Assembly (NCBI GenBank): GCA_029339505.1
Contig: JAQISU010000193.1
Location: forward strand, 2,387,501-2,451,500
Origin: Unio delphinus
Taxonomy: Eukaryota; Mollusca; Bivalvia; Unionida; Unionidae
Length of the DNA stretch: 64,000 nucleotides
Direction: 5' to 3'
Positions within the stretch are counted from its first letter, which is position 1; each line of letters opens with the position of its first letter. The translations under genes were made by a program, and so were the position numbers. The notes beneath the pieces were generated by a model that saw nothing but the letters and a program-made list of their open reading frames with translations, was not told the origin of the DNA and ran no database searches. Shown piece after piece: positions 47,101 to 62,100 of the stretch.

Positions 47101-50100
47101 ACTTCACTACCCCTGGGAAAAATGTTCTCAGTTACACAGACCCAAACCACCATTTATTTTAAAGACCATTGATTGATCAACCTTTCTGCCTAAACTTTGA
47201 CAAAATCTGTTTTCAAACTTTTATGAAAATTTAATTTTTCAATAAAATTTAGTTTATAAATTTATATGTTTATTTAAATTTCCATTAAAATTTGAATTGA
47301 TCAAAATGTATAAACTTTCAACATAGTTTCAGACAGGCCTTATCTTGTAGTACAATTAGGTTTTTACAGCATTGAAAAAGTCCTATAATTAAGGAAGATA
47401 TAGCAAATTTAGTTTTGGTTTCTCAAAAGCACATGAATCAACAATTGCACCCTGTGGAACACCTGCACTACACACTTTCCAGCAGGTGTCACATGTCTTG
47501 TATGCAAGGAAATTCAAAAAGACTTCATGTATAAAGTTCAAATAGGTGTGGCATTCAAAAAAAAAAGTTTTACTAAAATTTGCCCCAAAAAGTTGGGCCT
47601 GTCAGGAATCACACCACAATTAATACTTCCAGTTCAGTACCCACGAATGTAGTTCCAGTCTATTTTTAGAACATTTTTTCCTCTCTCCTTTTGGTGGTGA
47701 TAGAAGAGTTATATTGATGCATATTTGGTAGGGATTTAAAGGTAATTGTTCATTCTTGAGAATATGAGCAGAGAGAGTGGTTGTCAGTGTGTAATTTGGC
47801 GACAGTGCACATGGAGTAATAAGGCTTTGGTGATGATCCGGAAGTGAAATATGTGGTCTGTGTACATGCTGTTCTGTTTACAGTGCAGCAGCTCAAAAAA
47901 ATGCCGATCAACCCTTGACAAGAATTTCACCGTGAAGTCATCTTTGGAGGTATTTTAGATTAACATATGATTTGTATTGATTGTCACACTGTGGAAAGGT
48001 CAGCACTGAGAAATATATGTAGAGAACATATAGTAAAATTAATTGTGGTCTATGTCCTGTACAGGCAGTTTTGATGAAACTTTAATATGCTATAAAATTT
48101 TTATTATTAATGATAAACACATGAAATTTAGAGGTGTCATATATATTAACATTTAAAATAGAAAAATGACATTAAAATTTAAAAATTGATTTTAGTTTTT
48201 AAAATTTTAATATTTTTTTTTTAAAAATTAAAAAATTAAAATTTGCCCCTTAAAATGCACATAGATAATATTTTTGGAAATTATATCCAATGATATCAGC
48301 ATATTTATACTCCTACACCATATACAAGCTACAATGATGGATATTTGTCAAATTTTGTCAGAGAAAATATCTTTGTAAGTCAAAATGAGACATACATTTA
48401 AAATGTATGAAAGACAGATTCTATTTTGTATTGATCATTCAAACTATTTATTAGGGGTCCAATCAGTTAATTTATGTGTTTATGATGGGGTGACTTCCTG
48501 AGTAACACATATCTGCTTATATAGCCTTTAGTAATTGTTAACAAATATAGTTACAGGGTGTTTAGTGAGAGGACAGTGATGAAAACTTTATACTAGAACC
48601 TACTCAAGTTCTCTACTAAATCAGTTTAAACTTTCTGAGAATGAAATGCAGGCTGAAGGGATAAAATATACTTTCCACATGTATATTTACCCTTGGATGT
48701 AAGAAAACAGCAAAATGATGTAAGTTGAGCACAAAATGCATTCAATTTTATTGTTCAGTTTGGCTAAGATATTGATTAGTGAAGTGCGGCATTGTGGCCT
48801 GTATGATGTTATGTGAATTCTTATGATACATCTTAATTTATGCATTGTTAATTACTAATAATATTTGTTAACTGACACTCTAAAGATTGCACAAGATATA
48901 TTCAAACAGATATTTTGAGTTTAACTGTGTACAACTGATCTTAGCATGGTTACATATCCCACATGAACAAATATTCACATATTTTAGAATGTTTGGGATC
49001 CAAAGTTCACATTCAGTACATCATATAGGCTGACATTGTACCTACAGTGAATCTGTAAGACACATTTCTGGCTGTGTGCACTAAATGTATCCCAAAATGT
49101 TATTTTCTTCATTAATATGCCCATGTATGGTAACATATTTCAATTCAGTACTTGGAGAGAGTGCGGTATTGTAATATCAGCTGATATCTGATTCTATTGA
49201 ACCATTGAGGTTAATAATTGGTATCAAACACCCTTAAAAATACACTTTAAATATTCAAACAGATCATTTGAATTATTTTTGCACATTTGATCATAACAAT
49301 TACATTGTATATGTCCCACATATGCAAATTTCCATTCTTGTTTACAAGTTTTGGGGATCAGAATTTCACATTTAGTTTATGATATAGGATGTATTGGTAC
49401 CTGTAGTTGATTTGTGTGGCCACATTTGACTGTATTCTCTTGCAATATCCAGAATTATTATTTATCTCATGAATAAGATTGCTTATAGTAATATATTCTT
49501 TTTTACTACATTGTCGCTTGACTATCCTGTATACTGGCATGTACTAATGTTTCCACCAATGATCAAACCTCACCGTCCCCGCATTTCCTTAATGTTTGTG
49601 ATGCATAGTCTACCTGATTAGTTATTTAACCTGTAAATGACCAGATATGCTTATAGAAACTTCATATACTTTTAGGATGAATTTATTACTTTAATACATG
49701 ACTATTACTTCACATTTCTGAGTGTCACTCTGTCAAGTTTAATATTTATTTCCTATGCTTGCTGCCTGAATGTTATTTGGAAATCACTATATCTAACACA
49801 TTTTAACTTCATTTGCATACATCTTACTGTTTTCTAGATATAAGTGAAACATTTTATATCTTTTCAGGTCTAGGCTGGTATCTGGAACAAAGTGTTAGTG
49901 GTGGATCAGCTTGGAAGCTCTCCAGTAGTCTGGTGGTGATAGCAAGGTTTCATAAGGACATATGCAGTGTACTGCCATAAGTGATCATATCACCACACTA
50001 ATATACAGCACCTCAAGGACATGGCTTAGATCTTCATGGGAGAGATTAGCACCATTGTTCAGTAAGGTAAAGCCTGCCTAAAAACTGTATTTTCCTATCT

Positions 50101-53100
50101 TATTGTCGCTTTTTGTAGTTATCGACACTGAAATGTAATGCAATTTTCCTATAAAACATGGAAGTGGTCCCATCAGATGTTTAAATCTGAGTGCACTATT
50201 AATTATACAAATAACTGCCTAAATACCTGACACAATAAATATGGAACATAGCACCTGTTGTTGCTTCTTTAGTGTGTACACCTATATGCACCTTGACAGG
50301 CATATTGCGGTTTGTTGCCAAAATCACTATGAGTCATGCTACTTCACTACCCCTGGGAAAAATGTTCTCAGTTACACAGACCCAAACCACCATTTATTTT
50401 AAAGACCATTGATTGATCAACCTTTCTGCCTAAACTTTGACAAAATCTGTTTTCAAACTTTTATGAAAATTTAATTTTTCAATAAAATTTAGTTTATAAA
50501 TTTATATGTTTATTTAAATTTCCATTAAAATTTGAATTGATCAAAATGTATAAACTTTCAACATAGTTTCAGACAGGCCTTATCTTGTAGTACAATTAGG
50601 TTTTTACAGCATTGAAAAAGTCCTATAATTAAGGAAGATATAGCAAATTTAGTTTTGGTTTCTCAAAAGCACATGAATCAACAATTGCACCCTGTGGAAC
50701 ACCTGCACTACACACTTTCCAGCAGGTGTCACATGTCTTGTATGCAAGGAAATTCAAAAAGACTTCATGTATAAAGTTCAAATAGGTGTGGCATTCAAAA
50801 AAAAAAGTTTTACTAAAATTTGCCCCAAAAAGTTGGGCCTGTCAGGAATCACACCACAATTAATACTTCCAGTTCAGTACCCACGAATGTAGTTCCAGTC
50901 TATTTTTAGAACATTTTTTCCTCTCTCCTTTTGGTGGTGATAGAAGAGTTATATTGATGCATATTTGGTAGGGATTTAAAGGTAATTGTTCATTCTTGAG
51001 AATATGAGCAGAGAGAGTGGTTGTCAGTGTGTAATTTGGCGACAGTGCACATGGAGTAATAAGGCTTTGGTGATGATCCGGAAGTGAAATATGTGGTCTG
51101 TGTACATGCTGTTCTGTTTACAGTGCAGCAGCTCAAAAAAATGCCGATCAACCCTTGACAAGAATTTCACCGTGAAGTCATCTTTGGAGGTATTTTAGAT
51201 TAACATATGATTTGTATTGATTGTCACACTGTGGAAAGGTCAGCACTGAGAAATATATGTAGAGAACATATAGTAAAATTAATTGTGGTCTATGTCCTGT
51301 ACAGGCAGTTTTGATGAAACTTTAATATGCTATAAAATTTTTATTATTAATGATAAACACATGAAATTTAGAGGTGTCATATATATTAACATTTAAAATA
51401 GAAAAATGACATTAAAATTTAAAAATTGATTTTAGTTTTTAAAATTTTAATATTTTTTTTTTAAAAATTAAAAAATTAAAATTTGCCCCTTAAAATGCAC
51501 ATAGATAATATTTTTGGAAATTATATCCAATGATATCAGCATATTTATACTCCTACACCATATACAAGCTACAATGATGGATATTTGTCAAATTTTGTCA
51601 GAGAAAATATCTTTGTAAGTCAAAATGAGACATACATTTAAAATGTATGAAAGACAGATTCTATTTTGTATTGATCATTCAAACTATTTATTAGGGGTCC
51701 AATCAGTTAATTTATGTGTTTATGATGGGGTGACTTCCTGAGTAACACATATCTGCTTATATAGCCTTTAGTAATTGTTAACAAATATAGTTACAGGGTG
51801 TTTAGTGAGAGGACAGTGATGAAAACTTTATACTAGAACCTACTCAAGTTCTCTACTAAATCAGTTTAAACTTTCTGAGAATGAAATGCAGGCTGAAGGG
51901 ATAAAATATACTTTCCACATGTATATTTACCCTTGGATGTAAGAAAACAGCAAAATGATGTAAGTTGAGCACAAAATGCATTCAATTTTATTGTTCAGTT
52001 TGGCTAAGATATTGATTAGTGAAGTGCGGCATTGTGGCCTGTATGATGTTATGTGAATTCTTATGATACATCTTAATTTATGCATTGTTAATTACTAATA
52101 ATATTTGTTAACTGACACTCTAAAGATTGCACAAGATATATTCAAACAGATATTTTGAGTTTAACTGTGTACAACTGATCTTAGCATGGTTACATATCCC
52201 ACATGAACAAATATTCACATATTTTAGAATGTTTGGGATCCAAAGTTCACATTCAGTACATCATATAGGCTGACATTGTACCTACAGTGAATCTGTAAGA
52301 CACATTTCTGGCTGTGTGCACTAAATGTATCCCAAAATGTTATTTTCTTCATTAATATGCCCATGTATGGTAACATATTTCAATTCAGTACTTGGAGAGA
52401 GTGCGGTATTGTAATATCAGCTGATATCTGATTCTATTGAACCATTGAGGTTAATAATTGGTATCAAACACCCTTAAAAATACACTTTAAATATTCAAAC
52501 AGATCATTTGAATTATTTTTGCACATTTGATCATAACAATTACATTGTATATGTCCCACATATGCAAATTTCCATTCTTGTTTACAAGTTTTGGGGATCA
52601 GAATTTCACATTTAGTTTATGATATAGGATGTATTGGTACCTGTAGTTGATTTGTGTGGCCACATTTGACTGTATTCTCTTGCAATATCCAGAATTATTA
52701 TTTATCTCATGAATAAGATTGCTTATAGTAATATATTCTTTTTTACTACATTGTCGCTTGACTATCCTGTATACTGGCATGTACTAATGTTTCCACCAAT
52801 GATCAAACCTCACCGTCCCCGCATTTCCTTAATGTTTGTGATGCATAGTCTACCTGATTAGTTATTTAACCTGTAAATGACCAGATATGCTTATAGAAAC
52901 TTCATATACTTTTAGGATGAATTTATTACTTTAATACATGACTATTACTTCACATTTCTGAGTGTCACTCTGTCAAGTTTAATATTTATTTCCTATGCTT
53001 GCTGCCTGAATGTTATTTGGAAATCACTATATCTAACACATTTTAACTTCATTTGCATACATCTTACTGTTTTCTAGATATAAGTGAAACATTTTATATC

Positions 53101-56100
53101 TTTTCAGGTCTAGGCTGGTATCTGGAACAAAGTGTTAGTGGTGGATCAGCTTGGAAGCTCTCCAGTAGTCTGGTGGTGATAGCAAGGTTTCATAAGGACA
53201 TATGCAGTGTACTGCCATAAGTGATCATATCACCACACTAATATACAGCACCTCAAGGACATGGCTTAGATCTTCATGGGAGAGATTAGCACCATTGTTC
53301 AGTAAGGTAAAGCCTGCCTAAAAACTGTATTTTCCTATCTTATTGTCGCTTTTTGTAGTTATCGACACTGAAATGTAATGCAATTTTCCTATAAAACATG
53401 GAAGTGGTCCCATCAGATGTTTAAATCTGAGTGCACTATTAATTATACAAATAACTGCCTAAATACCTGACACAATAAATATGGAACATAGCACCTGTTG
53501 TTGCTTCTTTAGTGTGTACACCTATATGCACCTTGACAGGCATATTGCGGTTTGTTGCCAAAATCACTATGAGTCATGCTACTTCACTACCCCTGGGAAA
53601 AATGTTCTCAGTTACACAGACCCAAACCACCATTTATTTTAAAGACCATTGATTGATCAACCTTTCTGCCTAAACTTTGACAAAATCTGTTTTCAAACTT
53701 TTATGAAAATTTAATTTTTCAATAAAATTTAGTTTATAAATTTATATGTTTATTTAAATTTCCATTAAAATTTGAATTGATCAAAATGTATAAACTTTCA
53801 ACATAGTTTCAGACAGGCCTTATCTTGTAGTACAATTAGGTTTTTACAGCATTGAAAAAGTCCTATAATTAAGGAAGATATAGCAAATTTAGTTTTGGTT
53901 TCTCAAAAGCACATGAATCAACAATTGCACCCTGTGGAACACCTGCACTACACACTTTCCAGCAGGTGTCACATGTCTTGTATGCAAGGAAATTCAAAAA
54001 GACTTCATGTATAAAGTTCAAATAGGTGTGGCATTCAAAAAAAAAAGTTTTACTAAAATTTGCCCCAAAAAGTTGGGCCTGTCAGGAATCACACCACAAT
54101 TAATACTTCCAGTTCAGTACCCACGAATGTAGTTCCAGTCTATTTTTAGAACATTTTTTCCTCTCTCCTTTTGGTGGTGATAGAAGAGTTATATTGATGC
54201 ATATTTGGTAGGGATTTAAAGGTAATTGTTCATTCTTGAGAATATGAGCAGAGAGAGTGGTTGTCAGTGTGTAATTTGGCGACAGTGCACATGGAGTAAT
54301 AAGGCTTTGGTGATGATCCGGAAGTGAAATATGTGGTCTGTGTACATGCTGTTCTGTTTACAGTGCAGCAGCTCAAAAAAATGCCGATCAACCCTTGACA
54401 AGAATTTCACCGTGAAGTCATCTTTGGAGGTATTTTAGATTAACATATGATTTGTATTGATTGTCACACTGTGGAAAGGTCAGCACTGAGAAATATATGT
54501 AGAGAACATATAGTAAAATTAATTGTGGTCTATGTCCTGTACAGGCAGTTTTGATGAAACTTTAATATGCTATAAAATTTTTATTATTAATGATAAACAC
54601 ATGAAATTTAGAGGTGTCATATATATTAACATTTAAAATAGAAAAATGACATTAAAATTTAAAAATTGATTTTAGTTTTTAAAATTTTAATATTTTTTTT
54701 TTAAAAATTAAAAAATTAAAATTTGCCCCTTAAAATGCACATAGATAATATTTTTGGAAATTATATCCAATGATATCAGCATATTTATACTCCTACACCA
54801 TATACAAGCTACAATGATGGATATTTGTCAAATTTTGTCAGAGAAAATATCTTTGTAAGTCAAAATGAGACATACATTTAAAATGTATGAAAGACAGATT
54901 CTATTTTGTATTGATCATTCAAACTATTTATTAGGGGTCCAATCAGTTAATTTATGTGTTTATGATGGGGTGACTTCCTGAGTAACACATATCTGCTTAT
55001 ATAGCCTTTAGTAATTGTTAACAAATATAGTTACAGGGTGTTTAGTGAGAGGACAGTGATGAAAACTTTATACTAGAACCTACTCAAGTTCTCTACTAAA
55101 TCAGTTTAAACTTTCTGAGAATGAAATGCAGGCTGAAGGGATAAAATATACTTTCCACATGTATATTTACCCTTGGATGTAAGAAAACAGCAAAATGATG
55201 TAAGTTGAGCACAAAATGCATTCAATTTTATTGTTCAGTTTGGCTAAGATATTGATTAGTGAAGTGCGGCATTGTGGCCTGTATGATGTTATGTGAATTC
55301 TTATGATACATCTTAATTTATGCATTGTTAATTACTAATAATATTTGTTAACTGACACTCTAAAGATTGCACAAGATATATTCAAACAGATATTTTGAGT
55401 TTAACTGTGTACAACTGATCTTAGCATGGTTACATATCCCACATGAACAAATATTCACATATTTTAGAATGTTTGGGATCCAAAGTTCACATTCAGTACA
55501 TCATATAGGCTGACATTGTACCTACAGTGAATCTGTAAGACACATTTCTGGCTGTGTGCACTAAATGTATCCCAAAATGTTATTTTCTTCATTAATATGC
55601 CCATGTATGGTAACATATTTCAATTCAGTACTTGGAGAGAGTGCGGTATTGTAATATCAGCTGATATCTGATTCTATTGAACCATTGAGGTTAATAATTG
55701 GTATCAAACACCCTTAAAAATACACTTTAAATATTCAAACAGATCATTTGAATTATTTTTGCACATTTGATCATAACAATTACATTGTATATGTCCCACA
55801 TATGCAAATTTCCATTCTTGTTTACAAGTTTTGGGGATCAGAATTTCACATTTAGTTTATGATATAGGATGTATTGGTACCTGTAGTTGATTTGTGTGGC
55901 CACATTTGACTGTATTCTCTTGCAATATCCAGAATTATTATTTATCTCATGAATAAGATTGCTTATAGTAATATATTCTTTTTTACTACATTGTCGCTTG
56001 ACTATCCTGTATACTGGCATGTACTAATGTTTCCACCAATGATCAAACCTCACCGTCCCCGCATTTCCTTAATGTTTGTGATGCATAGTCTACCTGATTA

Positions 56101-59100
56101 GTTATTTAACCTGTAAATGACCAGATATGCTTATAGAAACTTCATATACTTTTAGGATGAATTTATTACTTTAATACATGACTATTACTTCACATTTCTG
56201 AGTGTCACTCTGTCAAGTTTAATATTTATTTCCTATGCTTGCTGCCTGAATGTTATTTGGAAATCACTATATCTAACACATTTTAACTTCATTTGCATAC
56301 ATCTTACTGTTTTCTAGATATAAGTGAAACATTTTATATCTTTTCAGGTCTAGGCTGGTATCTGGAACAAAGTGTTAGTGGTGGATCAGCTTGGAAGCTC
56401 TCCAGTAGTCTGGTGGTGATAGCAAGGTTTCATAAGGACATATGCAGTGTACTGCCATAAGTGATCATATCACCACACTAATATACAGCACCTCAAGGAC
56501 ATGGCTTAGATCTTCATGGGAGAGATTAGCACCATTGTTCAGTAAGGTAAAGCCTGCCTAAAAACTGTATTTTCCTATCTTATTGTCGCTTTTTGTAGTT
56601 ATCGACACTGAAATGTAATGCAATTTTCCTATAAAACATGGAAGTGGTCCCATCAGATGTTTAAATCTGAGTGCACTATTAATTATACAAATAACTGCCT
56701 AAATACCTGACACAATAAATATGGAACATAGCACCTGTTGTTGCTTCTTTAGTGTGTACACCTATATGCACCTTGACAGGCATATTGCGGTTTGTTGCCA
56801 AAATCACTATGAGTCTTGCTACTTCACTACCCCTGGGAAAAATGTTCTCAGTTACACAGACCCAAACCACCATTTATTTTAAAGACCATTGATTGATCAA
56901 CCTTTCTGCCTAAACTTTGACAAAATCTGTTTTCAAACTTTTATGAAAATTTAATTTTTCAATAAAATTTAGTTTATAAATTTATATGTTTATTTAAATT
57001 TCCATTAAAATTTGAATTGATCAAAATGTATAAACTTTCAACATAGTTTCAGACAGGCCTTATCTTGTAGTACAATTAGGTTTTTACAGCATTGAAAAAG
57101 TCCTATAATTAAGGAAGATATAGCAAATTTAGTTTTGGTTTCTCAAAAGCACATGAATCAACAATTGCACCCTGTGGAACACCTGCACTACACACTTTCC
57201 AGCAGGTGTCACATGTCTTGTATGCAAGGAAATTCAAAAAGACTTCATGTATAAAGTTCAAATAGGTGTGGCATTCAAAAAAAAAAGTTTTACTAAAATT
57301 TGCCCCAAAAAGTTGGGCCTGTCAGGAATCACACCACAATTAATACTTCCAGTTCAGTACCCACGAATGTAGTTCCAGTCTATTTTTAGAACATTTTTTC
57401 CTCTCTCCTTTTGGTGGTGATAGAAGAGTTATATTGATGCATATTTGGTAGGGATTTAAAGGTAATTGTTCATTCTTGAGAATATGAGCAGAGAGAGTGG
57501 TTGTCAGTGTGTAATTTGGCGACAGTGCACATGGAGTAATAAGGCTTTGGTGATGATCCGGAAGTGAAATATGTGGTCTGTGTACATGCTGTTCTGTTTA
57601 CAGTGCAGCAGCTCAAAAAAATGCCGATCAACCCTTGACAAGAATTTCACCGTGAAGTCATCTTTGGAGGTATTTTAGATTAACATATGATTTGTATTGA
57701 TTGTCACACTGTGGAAAGGTCAGCACTGAGAAATATATGTAGAGAACATATAGTAAAATTAATTGTGGTCTATGTCCTGTACAGGCAGTTTTGATGAAAC
57801 TTTAATATGCTATAAAATTTTTATTATTAATGATAAACACATGAAATTTAGAGGTGTCATATATATTAACATTTAAAATAGAAAAATGACATTAAAATTT
57901 AAAAATTGATTTTAGTTTTTAAAATTTTAATATTTTTTTTTTAAAAATTAAAAAATTAAAATTTGCCCCTTAAAATGCACATAGATAATATTTTTGGAAA
58001 TTATATCCAATGATATCAGCATATTTATACTCCTACACCATATACAAGCTACAATGATGGATATTTGTCAAATTTTGTCAGAGAAAATATCTTTGTAAGT
58101 CAAAATGAGACATACATTTAAAATGTATGAAAGACAGATTCTATTTTGTATTGATCATTCAAACTATTTATTAGGGGTCCAATCAGTTAATTTATGTGTT
58201 TATGATGGGGTGACTTCCTGAGTAACACATATCTGCTTATATAGCCTTTAGTAATTGTTAACAAATATAGTTACAGGGTGTTTAGTGAGAGGACAGTGAT
58301 GAAAACTTTATACTAGAACCTACTCAAGTTCTCTACTAAATCAGTTTAAACTTTCTGAGAATGAAATGCAGGCTGAAGGGATAAAATATACTTTCCACAT
58401 GTATATTTACCCTTGGATGTAAGAAAACAGCAAAATGATGTAAGTTGAGCACAAAATGCATTCAATTTTATTGTTCAGTTTGGCTAAGATATTGATTAGT
58501 GAAGTGCGGCATTGTGGCCTGTATGATGTTATGTGAATTCTTATGATACATCTTAATTTATGCATTGTTAATTACTAATAATATTTGTTAACTGACACTC
58601 TAAAGATTGCACAAGATATATTCAAACAGATATTTTGAGTTTAACTGTGTACAACTGATCTTAGCATGGTTACATATCCCACATGAACAAATATTCACAT
58701 ATTTTAGAATGTTTGGGATCCAAAGTTCACATTCAGTACATCATATAGGCTGACATTGTACCTACAGTGAATCTGTAAGACACATTTCTGGCTGTGTGCA
58801 CTAAATGTATCCCAAAATGTTATTTTCTTCATTAATATGCCCATGTATGGTAACATATTTCAATTCAGTACTTGGAGAGAGTGCGGTATTGTAATATCAG
58901 CTGATATCTGATTCTATTGAACCATTGAGGTTAATAATTGGTATCAAACACCCTTAAAAATACACTTTAAATATTCAAACAGATCATTTGAATTATTTTT
59001 GCACATTTGATCATAACAATTACATTGTATATGTCCCACATATGCAAATTTCCATTCTTGTTTACAAGTTTTGGGGATCAGAATTTCACATTTAGTTTAT

Positions 59101-62100
59101 GATATAGGATGTATTGGTACCTGTAGTTGATTTGTGTGGCCACATTTGACTGTATTCTCTTGCAATATCCAGAATTATTATTTATCTCATGAATAAGATT
59201 GCTTATAGTAATATATTCTTTTTTACTACATTGTCGCTTGACTATCCTGTATACTGGCATGTACTAATGTTTCCACCAATGATCAAACCTCACCGTCCCC
59301 GCATTTCCTTAATGTTTGTGATGCATAGTCTACCTGATTAGTTATTTAACCTGTAAATGACCAGATATGCTTATAGAAACTTCATATACTTTTAGGATGA
59401 ATTTATTACTTTAATACATGACTATTACTTCACATTTCTGAGTGTCACTCTGTCAAGTTTAATATTTATTTCCTATGCTTGCTGCCTGAATGTTATTTGG
59501 AAATCACTATATCTAACACATTTTAACTTCATTTGCATACATCTTACTGTTTTCTAGATATAAGTGAAACATTTTATATCTTTTCAGGTCTAGGCTGGTA
59601 TCTGGAACAAAGTGTTAGTGGTGGATCAGCTTGGAAGCTCTCCAGTAGTCTGGTGGTGATAGCAAGGTTTCATAAGGACATATGCAGTGTACTGCCATAA
59701 GTGATCATATCACCACACTAATATACAGCACCTCAAGGACATGGCTTAGATCTTCATGGGAGAGATTAGCACCATTGTTCAGTAAGGTAAAGCCTGCCTA
59801 AAAACTGTATTTTCCTATCTTATTGTCGCTTTTTGTAGTTATCGACACTGAAATGTAATGCAATTTTCCTATAAAACATGGAAGTGGTCCCATCAGATGT
59901 TTAAATCTGAGTGCACTATTAATTATACAAATAACTGCCTAAATACCTGACACAATAAATATGGAACATAGCACCTGTTGTTGCTTCTTTAGTGTGTACA
60001 CCTATATGCACCTTGACAGGCATATTGCGGTTTGTTGCCAAAATCACTATGAGTCATGCTACTTCACTACCCCTGGGAAAAATGTTCTCAGTTACACAGA
60101 CCCAAACCACCATTTATTTTAAAGACCATTGATTGATCAACCTTTCTGCCTAAACTTTGACAAAATCTGTTTTCAAACTTTTATGAAAATTTAATTTTTC
60201 AATAAAATTTAGTTTATAAATTTATATGTTTATTTAAATTTCCATTAAAATTTGAATTGATCAAAATGTATAAACTTTCAACATAGTTTCAGACAGGCCT
60301 TATCTTGTAGTACAATTAGGTTTTTACAGCATTGAAAAAGTCCTATAATTAAGGAAGATATAGCAAATTTAGTTTTGGTTTCTCAAAAGCACATGAATCA
60401 ACAATTGCACCCTGTGGAACACCTGCACTACACACTTTCCAGCAGGTGTCACATGTCTTGTATGCAAGGAAATTCAAAAAGACTTCATGTATAAAGTTCA
60501 AATAGGTGTGGCATTCAAAAAAAAAAGTTTTACTAAAATTTGCCCCAAAAAGTTGGGCCTGTCAGGAATCACACCACAATTAATACTTCCAGTTCAGTAC
60601 CCACGAATGTAGTTCCAGTCTATTTTTAGAACATTTTTTCCTCTCTCCTTTTGGTGGTGATAGAAGAGTTATATTGATGCATATTTGGTAGGGATTTAAA
60701 GGTAATTGTTCATTCTTGAGAATATGAGCAGAGAGAGTGGTTGTCAGTGTGTAATTTGGCGACAGTGCACATGGAGTAATAAGGCTTTGGTGATGATCCG
60801 GAAGTGAAATATGTGGTCTGTGTACATGCTGTTCTGTTTACAGTGCAGCAGCTCAAAAAAATGCCGATCAACCCTTGACAAGAATTTCACCGTGAAGTCA
60901 TCTTTGGAGGTATTTTAGATTAACATATGATTTGTATTGATTGTCACACTGTGGAAAGGTCAGCACTGAGAAATATATGTAGAGAACATATAGTAAAATT
61001 AATTGTGGTCTATGTCCTGTACAGGCAGTTTTGATGAAACTTTAATATGCTATAAAATTTTTATTATTAATGATAAACACATGAAATTTAGAGGTGTCAT
61101 ATATATTAACATTTAAAATAGAAAAATGACATTAAAATTTAAAAATTGATTTTAGTTTTTAAAATTTTAATATTTTTTTTTTAAAAATTAAAAAATTAAA
61201 ATTTGCCCCTTAAAATGCACATAGATAATATTTTTGGAAATTATATCCAATGATATCAGCATATTTATACTCCTACACCATATACAAGCTACAATGATGG
61301 ATATTTGTCAAATTTTGTCAGAGAAAATATCTTTGTAAGTCAAAATGAGACATACATTTAAAATGTATGAAAGACAGATTCTATTTTGTATTGATCATTC
61401 AAACTATTTATTAGGGGTCCAATCAGTTAATTTATGTGTTTATGATGGGGTGACTTCCTGAGTAACACATATCTGCTTATATAGCCTTTAGTAATTGTTA
61501 ACAAATATAGTTACAGGGTGTTTAGTGAGAGGACAGTGATGAAAACTTTATACTAGAACCTACTCAAGTTCTCTACTAAATCAGTTTAAACTTTCTGAGA
61601 ATGAAATGCAGGCTGAAGGGATAAAATATACTTTCCACATGTATATTTACCCTTGGATGTAAGAAAACAGCAAAATGATGTAAGTTGAGCACAAAATGCA
61701 TTCAATTTTATTGTTCAGTTTGGCTAAGATATTGATTAGTGAAGTGCGGCATTGTGGCCTGTATGATGTTATGTGAATTCTTATGATACATCTTAATTTA
61801 TGCATTGTTAATTACTAATAATATTTGTTAACTGACACTCTAAAGATTGCACAAGATATATTCAAACAGATATTTTGAGTTTAACTGTGTACAACTGATC
61901 TTAGCATGGTTACATATCCCACATGAACAAATATTCACATATTTTAGAATGTTTGGGATCCAAAGTTCACATTCAGTACATCATATAGGCTGACATTGTA
62001 CCTACAGTGAATCTGTAAGACACATTTCTGGCTGTGTGCACTAAATGTATCCCAAAATGTTATTTTCTTCATTAATATGCCCATGTATGGTAACATATTT

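Noticed and set aside
56679..56873. 64-codon frame found in one unit only
   Set aside because: Created by the single T at 56816; not a gene.
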